Source: GWC2-45-44 sp041661665
GTDB taxonomy: Bacteria > Planctomycetota > Phycisphaerae > Sedimentisphaerales > UBA12454
Direction of reading: 5' to 3'
Assembly: GCA_041661665.1 (NCBI GenBank)
Contig: JBAZTW010000023.1
Coordinates: 1-38,957, forward strand
Length of the DNA stretch: 38,957 nt
Each line of letters starts with the position of its first letter. The stretch's first letter is position 1. A program made the translations under genes and the position numbers. Below are positions 1 through 9,356 of the stretch, in pieces. Below the pieces are notes generated by a model. The model was not told the origin of the DNA and made no database searches. It worked only from the letters and a program-made list of their open reading frames with translations.

Positions 1-161
1 AAAACTGCACAAATAAATAGTCAGTAGGCAATAGACAGTAGATTAGTTGACGAACGTTAATCAATGGTGAAACAGTTATCAGAAACTCGGTTATCGGTTA
101 TCAGTTTTGGAATCGGCAGCGGCGGAATTTTTTAATAAAAATAAAGCGAGGGTTTTAAAAA
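1..161. other. Intergenic leader with decayed short repeats
   Basis: No coding frame of interest is seen. The stretch has AT-rich CAGTAG/TTATCGG-type simple repeats and, at 109-130, a degenerate copy (GGAATCGGCAGCGGCGGAAT) of the palindromic repeat found at five other places in the window. A purine-rich GCGAGGG at 147-152 lies about nine bases before the ATG at 162 and probably serves as the ribosome binding site of the next gene. Confidence 0.5.
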
Positions 162-3100
162 ATGGCAAATGCTTTTGAGACGTATATATCGGAAATAAAC
201 AAGGCATATACAAGAGGCGATGCAACAGAACATACCCACAGGCCTGCGTTAAAAAATCTGATAGAATCCATAAACAATAAAATCACGGCAATAAACGAGC
301 CGAGAAGAATAAGCTGCGGCGCACCAGATTTTCTGATAACACAGAAGGACAGGAAAATTGAGCAGTCAATCGGATATATAGAAACAAAAGACATCGGGGT
401 AAATCTCAATCAGGCCGAAAAAGACGAACAAATTAAAAAACGATACCTGCCAAGCTTCGAAAATTTCATACTAACTGATTACATAGAATTCCGCCTGTAT
501 ATCAACGGCGAAAAACAATTAACCGCAAAATTAGCAGAAGAGACGGGCGGGAAATTCAAAATAACATCTGATGGGATAGAGAAAGTATGGCAGCTTTTAA
601 ATGCTTTTTTAAATCATGAGCCATTAAAAATCGGCGGGGCAAAAGAATTAACCAAAAAGATGGGCGATATTGCAAAAATGCTGCGCGACATTACAAACAA
701 CGCATTCAAACAGGAAAATAAAACAGGCAGTCTGCACGGCCAATATGAGGCATTTAAGGAAGTCCTGATACACGATTTGACAGAAGAACAATTCGCAGAT
801 ATGTATTCGCAGACAATCTGCTACGGGTTATTCAGCGCAAGATGTCATTTAGATGATATGACTTTGTACGGTAAAGACAACCATGCGGTATTTCACGGCA
901 GAGATGACAGAAAAAAAGAATTTACAAGACAGACAGCCTCGTACCTGCTGCCGAAGACCAATCCGTTTTTGCGAAAGACTTTCGGGCATATCGCAGGGCC
1001 TGAACTTGACGATAATATAGCGTGGTTAGTCGATGATTTGGCTGCGATACTGCGAAACGCAGATATGAGCAGCGTTCTGCGGGATTTTGCAAAAAAGACA
1101 AACAGAAGAGACCCTGTGTTTCATTTCTATGAGACGTTTCTTGCGGAATATGACCAGAAGCTTAAAAAGAGCAGAGGCGTTTATTATACACCCGATGAAG
1201 TTGTAAGTTATATAGTTCGCAGCGTTGATATTTTATTAAAAGAAAAATTCGGTCTGCAAAAAGGGTTGGCGGATAATAGTAAGATAAAAATTAAAAATTC
1301 AAATATCAAAAATCAAAATTGTGGAATCGCCTGCGGCGATGATATTTTAAAAGATTCCTCCACTGCGCTGCGCTCCGGTCGGAATGACACCCCCGCCACA
1401 GGTGCGGGGGCTAACCACGATGTGGAAGTGCATAGATGTTTGATACTCGACCCGGCGGTTGGAACGGGGACGTTTTTATATGAAGTGATTGAACAAATTT
1501 ACGGCAAGTTCAAAGGGCAAAAGGGAAGCTGGTCTGGTTATGTGAAAGACCATTTGCTGCCGAGGATTTTTGGATTTGAATTGATGATGGCGCCTTATTC
1601 AATATGCCATATGAAACTTGGATTGCAGTTGGCGGAAACAGGATATGATTTTGAAAGCGATGAACGGCTTGGGGTTTATTTGACGAATACGCTTGAAGAA
1701 GCGGAGGAAATAAGCAGGAATATGTATGCCCAGTGGATAAGCGAGGAGGCCAGGGCGGCAAATAAAGTTAAAAAGGAATTGCCGATTATGGTTGTGTTAG
1801 GCAATCCACCATATTCGGGTCATTCGGCAAATTGTGGGAAATGGATAACCAGACTAATAGATGTGTATAGAGAAATTGATGGCCAACCGTTGGGTGAAAA
1901 GAAAATATGGATTAAAAATGATTATGCAAAGTTTATTCGTTTTGGGCAATATCGAATTGAAGAAACTGGTGCAGGCATTTTAGCGTTTATAACAGATCAT
2001 AGTTACCTCGACAGTCCTACATTTAGAGGGATGCGCCATAATTTGCTACAAACTTTTGATGAAATATATGTATTGAATTTACATGGGAATAGTAAACGCA
2101 AAGAGGTGTCTCCCGATGGCGGTGAAGACAAGAATGTTTTTGATATAATACAAGGTACGGCAATTAGTTTGTTTGTTAAAAATCCCAATAAGTCAAAACG
2201 ATGCGTACGATATGCCGATTTATGGGGAAAGCGAGAGAATAAATATAAAGCTTTGCTTGAAACTGATATAAGAAGTACCGACTGGAAAAAAATCGAACCA
2301 TCTGCTCCTTTCTACGAATTTGTACCAGTTAACAGAGAGTCAGAAAGTGAATATAAAAAATACTGGAAGATTACAGATGTGTTTCATGTTGGAAGTAATG
2401 GCGTGCAAACTTCGAGAGATGAACTGTCTGTATCATTTGATACGGATTCTTTGATAAAGAAGATTGAAAAATTTTCCAATAAAAACAAAAGCGACGATCA
2501 GATAAGAGAAGAATTTTTTGGCAGTAAATCTTCTGCCAAATATAAACCAGGCGATAGTCGAGAGTGGCAAATGAGTGATGCAAGATTGAGTTTGCAAAAA
2601 AATGCAGGATGGAAAAGAAATATAATAAAATATACTTACAGGCCTTTTGATAAAAGATCCATATTATATCTCGATACAATGATAGATTGGCCACGAGAAA
2701 AAGTTATGAGGTGTTTGGAAAAAGCCAATTACGCTATTTGTGTAGGCAGAGCCGGTCTCGTGTCAAGTAGCGATTGGGATTTAATTTTTTGTACGGCAAA
2801 TATATGCGATCACAATTTATTTTATCGTGGAAGCAGTGATAACTTACCATTGTATATTTATCCAAATGGAGAAAATTTATTTGAACATAGGGATTGGCCT
2901 GCGGGGAAAGATGGACGAGTTCCGAATTTAGATAAGGGTTTTGTGGAGGAGTTGGCGGGGAAAATAGGTTTAAAATTTATCAGTGATGGTAAAGGGGATT
3001 TGAGAAAGGATTTCGGACCTGAAGATATACTGGCGTATATATATGGGGTGTTTCATTCGCCGGAGTATAGGAAAAAATATGCGGAATTTTTGAAGATAGA

Positions 3101-3317
3101 TTTTCCGCGTGTGCCGATGGCGGCGGATAGGGAAATATTTGTAAAAATATGCAAGATAGGGGGCGAACTTATAAAGCTGCATTTGTTAGAGGCGGATATT
3201 CTTGAAAATGAAAAGAAGCTGCCGAGGTTTGCGGTTGAGGGCAGTTGTGTAGTTGAAAAGGGGTATCCGAAATATGTTTGCAAAAGGGAGAAGAAAAGAA
3301 AGGCAGAGTTTATATAA
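162..3317 (+). CDS. Type ISP/IIG-like restriction-modification enzyme (nuclease plus N6-adenine methylase), frameshifted at 3' end
   Basis: This is a single-chain restriction-modification protein, 1051 residues in this frame. Near the N-terminus a PD-(D/E)xK nuclease signature is visible: P55-D56, then E74-T75-K76. The methylase follows: motif I (DPAVGTGTF) starts at D430 and motif IV is NPPY at 548-551, as in N6-adenine methylases. The remainder is probably target recognition and the type ISP C-terminal domain. No helicase motifs are seen, so it is shorter than LlaGI-type type ISP enzymes. Two oddities are seen. Residues about 374-422 are encoded by inserted intergenic repeats. The frame also runs into an early stop at 3315, while the expected C-terminus continues in another frame from about 3278. 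Function is therefore doubtful. A pseudogene, a programmed frameshift or a sequencing error are the options. No partner genes are adjacent. Confidence 0.8.
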   Translation: MANAFETYISEINKAYTRGDATEHTHRPALKNLIESINNKITAINEPRRISCGAPDFLITQKDRKIEQSIGYIETKDIGVNLNQAEKDEQIKKRYLPSFENFILTDYIEFRLYINGEKQLTAKLAEETGGKFKITSDGIEKVWQLLNAFLNHEPLKIGGAKELTKKMGDIAKMLRDITNNAFKQENKTGSLHGQYEAFKEVLIHDLTEEQFADMYSQTICYGLFSARCHLDDMTLYGKDNHAVFHGRDDRKKEFTRQTASYLLPKTNPFLRKTFGHIAGPELDDNIAWLVDDLAAILRNADMSSVLRDFAKKTNRRDPVFHFYETFLAEYDQKLKKSRGVYYTPDEVVSYIVRSVDILLKEKFGLQKGLADNSKIKIKNSNIKNQNCGIACGDDILKDSSTALRSGRNDTPATGAGANHDVEVHRCLILDPAVGTGTFLYEVIEQIYGKFKGQKGSWSGYVKDHLLPRIFGFELMMAPYSICHMKLGLQLAETGYDFESDERLGVYLTNTLEEAEEISRNMYAQWISEEARAANKVKKELPIMVVLGNPPYSGHSANCGKWITRLIDVYREIDGQPLGEKKIWIKNDYAKFIRFGQYRIEETGAGILAFITDHSYLDSPTFRGMRHNLLQTFDEIYVLNLHGNSKRKEVSPDGGEDKNVFDIIQGTAISLFVKNPNKSKRCVRYADLWGKRENKYKALLETDIRSTDWKKIEPSAPFYEFVPVNRESESEYKKYWKITDVFHVGSNGVQTSRDELSVSFDTDSLIKKIEKFSNKNKSDDQIREEFFGSKSSAKYKPGDSREWQMSDARLSLQKNAGWKRNIIKYTYRPFDKRSILYLDTMIDWPREKVMRCLEKANYAICVGRAGLVSSSDWDLIFCTANICDHNLFYRGSSDNLPLYIYPNGENLFEHRDWPAGKDGRVPNLDKGFVEELAGKIGLKFISDGKGDLRKDFGPEDILAYIYGVFHSPEYRKKYAEFLKIDFPRVPMAADREIFVKICKIGGELIKLHLLEADILENEKKLPRFAVEGSCVVEKGYPKYVCKREKKRKAEFI
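1280..1425. repeat. Composite of intergenic repeats inserted in frame in the methylase gene
   Basis: Four modules lie end to end: an AT-rich AAAATTCAAAT-like run (about 1280-1320), the palindrome GTGGAATCGCCTGCGGCGAT (1321-1340), a GATTCC...GGAATGAC module rich in CTGCGCT (about 1353-1388), and a hairpin CCCCCGCC/GGTGCGGGGG followed by CTAAC (1390-1415). Related copies of three of these lie in intergenic DNA elsewhere in the window. The insertion keeps the frame open and adds about 49 low-complexity residues just before methylase motif I. Confidence 0.75.
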
Positions 3318-3511
3318 ATCAGGAACAGTATTTTGAGGGAGTAGAGCCGAGCGTATGGGAGTTTTATATCGGCGGGTATCAGGTTTGTGAGAAATGGCTG
3401 AAAGACAGGCGGGAACGGAAATTGAGCTATGATGATATAAATCATTATCAGAAAATCGCAGTTGCGCTTGGCGAAACGAGCAGACTGATGGGGGAATTAG
3501 AAAAGGTGTGA
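3278..3511 (+). pseudogene. Frameshifted C-terminal piece of the type ISP/IIG enzyme
   Basis: From about 3302 this frame reads GRVYINQEQYFEGV, then WEFYIGGYQVCEKWLKDR, then LSYDDINHYQKIAVAL. From my knowledge of the family this resembles the conserved C-terminal end of type ISP/IIG enzymes, so it is the natural continuation of the preceding gene rather than a separate gene. The frame lies -1 relative to the upstream one and the two overlap in the A/G-rich tract at about 3282-3302. A lost base there would explain the break. No separate start with a ribosome binding site is visible (the first possible codon is TTG). Confidence 0.7.
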
Positions 3512-3682
3512 AAAGTGGGAAGAAAAAAAAGTGAACAATGAATAGTTAATAATGAATAATTGTGGAATCGGCAAGGCCGATGAGATTTTATGAACCCCGT
3601 CATACGGGGATGACGGAGAATTTGTTTGAAGTGTTTGAAGTTTTATGAACCCTGCCATGGTGATGGCAGGGCTAAACACGAA
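3512..3682. repeat. Intergenic repeat cluster (three palindromic modules)
   Basis: The region between the convergent genes holds an AT-rich AATGAATAGTTAATAATG run, a palindrome TGTGGAATCGGCAAGGCCGA (3561-3580), a hairpin CCGTCAT/ATGACGG (about 3596-3616), and a hairpin CCCTGCCAT/ATGGCAGGG followed by CTAAAC (3651-3677). The last could also act as a terminator, though it lacks a clear T-run. Confidence 0.65.
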
Positions 3683-4501
3683 TTATTTTGCGTTGATAAT
3701 GTCAATAAGTTTTTTGTGAACTTTTTTATTTGACGCAATTATTTCAATAGTTTGTCCCTGATAGCTATTCATATCAATCGGCCAAACCGCGTTGCCCTGC
3801 CAATCGCTAACAATTCCTCCTGCTGATTCGACCAGAATCGTGCCTGCGGCAATATCCCATAATTTTGGTTTGTTGCAAATTGTCCCGACAAACGAACCTT
3901 TCGCGACATAAGCCAAATGCATCGCCGTCGTGCCGAGCGACCGACAGCGAAGTTTGCTCATAAATACAGGAATCCAAGCCGGGACGCCCTGCGTAAAAAC
4001 GCTTTCAATGCCAATGGTCTCAAAAATTTCAAGGTCATTGTCGCTGACCTGAACGCTGGTGTCGTTAAACCTGGGAGAACTATCTTTAACGACTGTGAAC
4101 ATCGAATCTGTGGAAGGTTCGAAAATCACGCCAAGTATGGGTCTGCCGTTTTGAATCGCGGCGATACTGACGGCAAAATTCAATATTTTATGCGCGAAAT
4201 TATTTGTGCCGTCAATCGGGTCAATCACCCACCAGATATCGCTGTCGCCTCGCGGAGCCTGTTTGAAAATTTTTCCGGCATTTCCTTCCTCGCCGATGAA
4301 GCCGTGGTCGCTGAAATTTTGTTTGATTGTATCTATTATTATCTGCTGACAGCGGACATCGCAATCGGTAACAATTTCGGATGGCGTTTTGGCATAGGCT
4401 TTTGCGTAGTTAATATTTTCCATCGCCCGCTGCCCTGCCGCCCTTGCGGCAACGACGGCAGCCTCAAGCAGGCCCTTTAAATCTTTATTATCGATTGACA
4501 T
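3683..4501 (-). CDS. Inositol monophosphatase family protein (SuhB-like)
   Basis: A 272-residue Mg2+-dependent sugar-phosphate phosphatase of the IMPase/FBPase superfamily. The metal-binding signature is complete: GEE at 70-72, DPIDGTNNF at 94-102, and W-D at 215-216 in LWDIAAG, followed by the AGG loop. Length is normal for the family. The ATG at 4501 is preceded by AAGGA eight bases upstream, which supports the start. It is cytoplasmic. Substrate cannot be read from sequence: inositol-1-phosphate, another sugar phosphate or PAP are possible, so no gene symbol is given. It stands alone on the minus strand between repeat-rich spacers. Confidence 0.9.
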   Translation of the reverse strand: MSIDNKDLKGLLEAAVVAARAAGQRAMENINYAKAYAKTPSEIVTDCDVRCQQIIIDTIKQNFSDHGFIGEEGNAGKIFKQAPRGDSDIWWVIDPIDGTNNFAHKILNFAVSIAAIQNGRPILGVIFEPSTDSMFTVVKDSSPRFNDTSVQVSDNDLEIFETIGIESVFTQGVPAWIPVFMSKLRCRSLGTTAMHLAYVAKGSFVGTICNKPKLWDIAAGTILVESAGGIVSDWQGNAVWPIDMNSYQGQTIEIIASNKKVHKKLIDIINAK

Positions 4502-4643
4502 TATAAAATTCCTTTTTTTATGACCACGCGCTAACGCTTGCGGCTCTGATTACTCCCTGCGCTGTCGCTTGGGCTCTGACGATATTAATGATGATTTTGT
4601 TCCTGTTGACACAGAAACATTGATAGCTAATATATCCATAATA

Positions 4644-5105
4644 ATGGCCAACCCGGAAAAATCAAATAAATCAAAATTTTACTGCAAAGCCCAGCCTGAA
4701 GACAGGCTCGGTTTTCTGGTTGTTTTTGTGGTCATAAGTCTTGTATTCGGGCTGTGTTATCTTCTGTCGAGCGGCAAAATTAACCTCGGTTCTTACGGCG
4801 GATGCGCTTTCGAGAGGAACTTCGGTCTGCCCTGTCCGACTTGTGGAATGACAAGGTCGATAACCGCTTTTATGCAGGGCAAGGCAGTCAAATCTCTTAT
4901 TCTCCAGCCAGCGGCCGGAATCGGCTGTATCGTGCTTGCGCTTACAGCGTTTTTCTCTTTACTTAGTGCGCTGCCTGGAGTAGACTTTTCGTTCCTGCCG
5001 CCTGTGCGGATATGGCCAATTGGCAGGATAACACTGGCGGCTGCGGCAGTTTTCATAGTCGGCTGGACGATTATGCTTGCTAAAGCATTTGTGTGTACTC
5101 AATAA
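4644..5105 (+). CDS. DUF2752 domain membrane protein
   Basis: A small membrane protein of 153 residues from the ATG at 4644. It has a first hydrophobic segment (LGFLVVFVVISLVFGLCYLL), then the DUF2752 hallmark CPTCGMTRS with its paired cysteines, and two further hydrophobic segments. The family function is unknown; the CxxCGMTR motif suggests a redox or metal role, but that is inference. The frame stays open up to a TTG at 4569, but the 5' part runs through a CTAACGCTTGCGGCTCTGA-type repeat and has no ribosome binding site, so the internal ATG is preferred. It lies 31 bases before the following lipoprotein gene and the two may be co-transcribed. Confidence 0.8.
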   Translation: MANPEKSNKSKFYCKAQPEDRLGFLVVFVVISLVFGLCYLLSSGKINLGSYGGCAFERNFGLPCPTCGMTRSITAFMQGKAVKSLILQPAAGIGCIVLALTAFFSLLSALPGVDFSFLPPVRIWPIGRITLAAAAVFIVGWTIMLAKAFVCTQ

Positions 5106-5136
5106 AAAAGGATTATTAAAAAAATACTTAACTTAA

Positions 5137-5853
5137 ATGTCTGCAACACGAAAAAATATAATCATCGCGACAGTCACGGTTTGGGCATCGTTTTTCCTGG
5201 CCGGCTGTGAGGTTGCCAGTAATCTGGCAACGGAAAGAGAGTCTGAGAAGGTCGTACCGGCAGAGTTCTCGCTGGCTGATACCGAAGGCAAAATAGCCGT
5301 CGTTGTTATTCAGCCTGCCTGGATAAAAACCCCGATGGACCTGCGAGTCGTACTCACAGACGCTTTCATTCTCAAACTTCAGGAAAAACAGACGAAAATA
5401 GATAAAAATAAAAACAGACTGATACCTTATGAGAAAATTTTAAAGGTCAGGCAAACTATGCCTGACGATAAAAAGGACAGCGCTTTTGACATAGCAGGCA
5501 AACTGGCGGCGAAGTATGTAATCGTGGTTCAAATAGCCGAGTTCGACCTTGTTACATTCGCAGAGCAGGACATCTACAACGGCTCAATGCAGGCAAGAAC
5601 GTGTCTGTATGATGCGAATGGAATCAAACTCTGGCCTAATAAATCCGATGATTTAGAGAACACCGAAAGCAAAGAAGAAAGCTGCCGGGATACGGCAGTC
5701 GGCATTGAGACGGAAAAAGGCACAGTAAAAACATCCGTCGAAAGATTGGCAATGGCAACGGCGCATTGCGTAGTCAGACATTTTTATGGCTGTAAGAAAC
5801 CTCAGTTCAAAATAGCTGAGGAACAAAAGCAATACGATTCTTATACATGGTGA
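5137..5853 (+). CDS. Predicted lipoprotein of unknown function
   Basis: 238 residues. The N-terminus is a clear lipoprotein signal: a positive n-region (ATRKN), a hydrophobic core and the lipobox LAGC, with C24 as the lipidated cysteine. The mature part alternates beta-like segments (KIAVVVIQPAW, KYVIVVQIAEF) with charged stretches. The overall look (a small alpha/beta domain that probably contributes to an envelope assembly) recalls families of periplasmic lipoproteins such as those that accompany LpoB or CsgG, but I do not recognise a specific family. It follows the DUF2752 gene and precedes serA, with a 68-base spacer. Confidence 0.75.
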   Translation: MSATRKNIIIATVTVWASFFLAGCEVASNLATERESEKVVPAEFSLADTEGKIAVVVIQPAWIKTPMDLRVVLTDAFILKLQEKQTKIDKNKNRLIPYEKILKVRQTMPDDKKDSAFDIAGKLAAKYVIVVQIAEFDLVTFAEQDIYNGSMQARTCLYDANGIKLWPNKSDDLENTESKEESCRDTAVGIETEKGTVKTSVERLAMATAHCVVRHFYGCKKPQFKIAEEQKQYDSYTW

Positions 5854-5921
5854 TTAATAGTCAGCAGCCGATTGTCGGCAAATAACTAAAATAAATTAAC
5901 TTAATTTTAGGAGAGGGCAGT

Positions 5922-7511
5922 ATGTTTAAAATCCTCATCAGCGACAAACTTGCAAAGGAAGGCATTGACCTTTTAAAAACAATGGAAGGCGTTGAGCCTG
6001 TTGTCAAGACCGGCATAAGCGAGGACGAGCTTGCGCAGATTATCGGCGAATATGACGGCCTGATTATCAGAAGCGCAACACAGGTTACGGCGAAGGTTCT
6101 GGCAAAGCCCGGAAAACTCAAGGGCATCGCCCGCGCCGGCGTCGGCATTGATAACGTCGATGTGCCTACGGCAACCCGAAAAGGCATTCTCGTTATGAAC
6201 ACGCCCGGTGGTAATACATTAAGCGCGGCGGAACATACAATGGCGCTTATGCTGGCGATGAGCCGAAATGTCGTGCCTGCATGCAATAGTCTCAAGGCTG
6301 GAACATGGGACAAGAAAAGCTACGTTGGAAACCAGCTCAACAAGAAAGTTTTGGGACTAATCGGCCTTGGCAGAATCGGAATGGCAGTCGCTAAAATGGC
6401 ATCGGGCTTTAATATGAGAATCATCGGTTATGACCCATTGGCCACCCCCGCTAATGTTGACAAATACCAGATGGAAATGACAACCGACCTGAACAAAATT
6501 TTCAAAGAGGCTGATTTTATTTCGATGCACGTGCCGAAAAATCCTCAGACTCTTAATATGATAGGCGAAGCACAGCTTAAGATGATGAAGCCGACGACAC
6601 GAATAGTCAACTGCGCAAGAGGCGGAATCATAAATGAAGACGCATTGTATGATGCGCTTGAGAAAAAGGTAATAGCTGCCGCGGCATTAGATGTTTTTTC
6701 GGAAGAGCCGCCGCTGAACAAGCGTTTTGAGAAAATCGCCAACTGCTTAGTTACGCCTCATCTCGGTGCAAGCACTGAAGAGGCACAGATAGAAGTCGCA
6801 GTCGAAGCGGCGCAGATATTGGTTGACGCGATTAAGGGCGGCCCGGTTAAGAATGCTCTTAACGCCCCTGCTACCGGCGGAGCGGTACCGCCTGTTGTTA
6901 TCGCTTACGCAAATCTGGCAAAACGAATCGGCTCGCTGATGGGTTCCATCTGCGGCGGACAAATTAAAAAGGTCGAAGTACAGTATCGCGGCGCAATAGC
7001 TGAACACGACATCGCGGTAGTTACTTCATCGTTCCAAATCGGATTGCTCCAGCCATTCTTTGAAGACCCAATCAATATGGTGAACGCGCCTATGATGGCC
7101 AAAGAAAGAGGCATAAGCCTTGACGTAATCAAAAACACCGAGGCTCGAAACGTCGCTTCAGGTTTCGGCACAAAAGTTACGACCGCTAAAGGCACATATA
7201 CAATGACGGGCACGGTTTTCAATGAACAGATTTTGCGAATTATCGAAATCAACGGCTTCAATGTTGAAATGACACCGGCGGATAACGCTATGGTTATCTT
7301 CAACGACGACAAGCCTGGCGTAATCGGAGCGTTGGGAACTATTCTCGGAAAGCACGGCATCAACATCCAGACAATGGGCGTAGGCCAAAAAGTCAAAGAG
7401 AAAAAGGCCGTTCTGGCAGTAAGCCTCGACGCACAGCCCGATGCAGCAACAATAAAGGAAATTTCACAGTTAGATTTCGTCAATGAAGTTTTTCTGTGTA
7501 AACTTGATTAA
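5922..7511 (+). CDS. serA: D-3-phosphoglycerate dehydrogenase with ACT domain
   Basis: 529 residues, the long type with an intervening domain and a C-terminal ACT domain. It oxidises 3-phosphoglycerate to 3-phosphohydroxypyruvate, the first step of serine synthesis, with NAD. Seen in order: substrate-binding half (RAGVGIDNVD, 71-80), Rossmann nucleotide loop GLGRIG (148-153), the catalytic region NCARGG with R233, E262, and H280 in TPHLGAS, then the intervening domain and an ACT domain near 455-529 (DDKPGVIGALGTILGKHGIN), the usual site of serine feedback control. The start is well supported by GGAGAGGG upstream of the ATG. This is a housekeeping gene. Confidence 0.96.
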   Translation: MFKILISDKLAKEGIDLLKTMEGVEPVVKTGISEDELAQIIGEYDGLIIRSATQVTAKVLAKPGKLKGIARAGVGIDNVDVPTATRKGILVMNTPGGNTLSAAEHTMALMLAMSRNVVPACNSLKAGTWDKKSYVGNQLNKKVLGLIGLGRIGMAVAKMASGFNMRIIGYDPLATPANVDKYQMEMTTDLNKIFKEADFISMHVPKNPQTLNMIGEAQLKMMKPTTRIVNCARGGIINEDALYDALEKKVIAAAALDVFSEEPPLNKRFEKIANCLVTPHLGASTEEAQIEVAVEAAQILVDAIKGGPVKNALNAPATGGAVPPVVIAYANLAKRIGSLMGSICGGQIKKVEVQYRGAIAEHDIAVVTSSFQIGLLQPFFEDPINMVNAPMMAKERGISLDVIKNTEARNVASGFGTKVTTAKGTYTMTGTVFNEQILRIIEINGFNVEMTPADNAMVIFNDDKPGVIGALGTILGKHGINIQTMGVGQKVKEKKAVLAVSLDAQPDAATIKEISQLDFVNEVFLCKLD

Positions 7512-7543
7512 GGAAATATAAAGGATATTAAAAACCATATAAG

Positions 7544-9304
7544 ATGATAGTAGAAAAAAGCGTTAAGACTAACCAGATGAATTTTGATTTTTCCGAGGGT
7601 TCGGGAGCCGAAACGAAAGTTAAAAAATCAAAATCTGATAAAAATACAAACGCGGAAAAAATCGAAAGCCGACCAAAAGCGGCTCCAAAACCAGCAGACA
7701 AAAAAGCAAAGTCCTCCGGCGCGGCGACGGCTGAGTCTATGGCCGCTAAGCAGCGAGACATCAGCGTAAGCGAATTCTTCGCCAAGAACAGGCATTTGCT
7801 TGGTTTTGATAATCCGCGAAAAGCCCTGCTTACCGCTATCAAGGAAGCCGTCGATAATTCTCTCGATGCCTGCGAAGAAGCCTGTATTCTGCCCGACATA
7901 GTCGTAACGATAAAGCAGCTCACTGAAAAGAAGTTCACTATCATCGTGCGAGACAACGGGCCTGGAATCGTCGATAAACAGATTCCGAATATTTTCGCAA
8001 AACTACTCTACGGCAGTAAATTTCACAGCCTCAAAATGAGCAGAGGTCAGCAGGGAATCGGCATCTCGGCGGCTGGAATGTATGGCCTGCTGACGACCGG
8101 CGAACCCGTTCAGATTATATCGCGAACGGAGAAATCTAAAAAAGCGACACATTATCACGTTCAGATAGACACCGCTAAAAATAAGCCTATGGTCGTTCTC
8201 GATGAAGACTGCGAATTTGAACTGCCTACAGGAACTCAGGTAACAATAACGCTTGAGGGTAAATATCAGAAAGGCAAACAATCTGTCGATGAATATCTGG
8301 CGCAGACTGCTATGGCCAACCCGCACACCGATTTTGTTTATAATGCGCCGGACGGAATGGCTTATAAATACCCTCGGCAGACAAATAAACTGCCATTTGC
8401 ACCGGTTGAGATTAAGCCGCATCCGTATGGCGTTGAAATCGGCGTACTCTATAAAATGGCCAGAGAAAGCACAGACAAACATCTGAGCGGTTTTCTGCAT
8501 CACGATTTTTCGCGAGTAAGCCCGGCTATCGCTGACGAAATCTGCAAAAAAGCGAAACTATCGAAAAACTCCAAACCTGCGGATTTAACGATAAAAGAAG
8601 CGGAGCTTCTGCACGGCGCGATAAATGAAACAAAAATTATGTCGCCGCCGGTGAATTGTATCGGGCCAATCGGCGAAAACGAACTCGAAAGCGGATTGAA
8701 AAGAGTCATCGAGGCTGAATTTTATTCGGTCTGTACGAGAAATCCAAGCGTCTATCGCGGCAATCCATTTCTCATAGAAGCGGCAATCGCTTATGGATTT
8801 AAATCCGAGCAGAGCACTGACGAAGAGGGCATCGCTGATGAAGATAAACAGCCGCAGTTGGAATTAAAACGCCTCGCGAACAGAGTTCCACTGCTTTATC
8901 AGCAGGGAGCCTGTGCGATATACAAGGCGGCAGCCGAAACAAACTGGCGTAATTACGGTCTTTCGCAATCGAAAGGCTCGCTGCCGATGGGGCAGGTTAT
9001 CCTTATGGTGCATATCGCTTCCGTATGGGTGCCTTTTACATCTGAAAGCAAGGAAGCAATCGCACACTATCCTGAAATCATAAAAGAAATTAAACTTGCA
9101 ATACAGGAATGCGGCAGAAAACTCGGAATGTATCTGCGCAGGCAAAAACGAATAAAAATGGAACTGGGCAAAAGAAGTTATATCGAAACATATCTGCCCT
9201 ATATCGGCGAAGCTCTTCAGGAAATACTGAGTCTCAAAGACGAACAGGTTAAAACGGTGGTTTCAAGATTAAAGGAAGTTCTTGAAAAAACGAGGCAAAT
9301 ATAA
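7544..9304 (+). CDS. top6B: DNA topoisomerase VI subunit B
   Basis: 586 residues. The ATP-binding GHKL (Bergerat) fold is plain: E101 and N105 in IKEAVDNSLDA, DNGPG at 137-141, and GQQGIG (168-173) in the lid. The transducer region follows, with the conserved KSKGSLP-type ATP-gamma-phosphate loop seen as SQSKGSLPMGQ. The subunit provides the ATP gate of a type IIB topoisomerase that cuts DNA with the Spo11-like A subunit. Topo VI is common in archaea and plants and rare in bacteria. The first 65-70 residues are a lysine-rich, low-complexity extension not usual in archaeal subunits; ATGs further in are possible starts. No A subunit gene is next to it: the next gene is a phosphohexomutase, and upstream is serA. 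The A subunit must be elsewhere or absent. Confidence 0.93.
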   Translation: MIVEKSVKTNQMNFDFSEGSGAETKVKKSKSDKNTNAEKIESRPKAAPKPADKKAKSSGAATAESMAAKQRDISVSEFFAKNRHLLGFDNPRKALLTAIKEAVDNSLDACEEACILPDIVVTIKQLTEKKFTIIVRDNGPGIVDKQIPNIFAKLLYGSKFHSLKMSRGQQGIGISAAGMYGLLTTGEPVQIISRTEKSKKATHYHVQIDTAKNKPMVVLDEDCEFELPTGTQVTITLEGKYQKGKQSVDEYLAQTAMANPHTDFVYNAPDGMAYKYPRQTNKLPFAPVEIKPHPYGVEIGVLYKMARESTDKHLSGFLHHDFSRVSPAIADEICKKAKLSKNSKPADLTIKEAELLHGAINETKIMSPPVNCIGPIGENELESGLKRVIEAEFYSVCTRNPSVYRGNPFLIEAAIAYGFKSEQSTDEEGIADEDKQPQLELKRLANRVPLLYQQGACAIYKAAAETNWRNYGLSQSKGSLPMGQVILMVHIASVWVPFTSESKEAIAHYPEIIKEIKLAIQECGRKLGMYLRRQKRIKMELGKRSYIETYLPYIGEALQEILSLKDEQVKTVVSRLKEVLEKTRQI

Positions 9305-9356
9305 AAGTATTAAGCGGCCAATAATCAGTATTCAGTAGTCAGCAGAAAGAAAAAAA

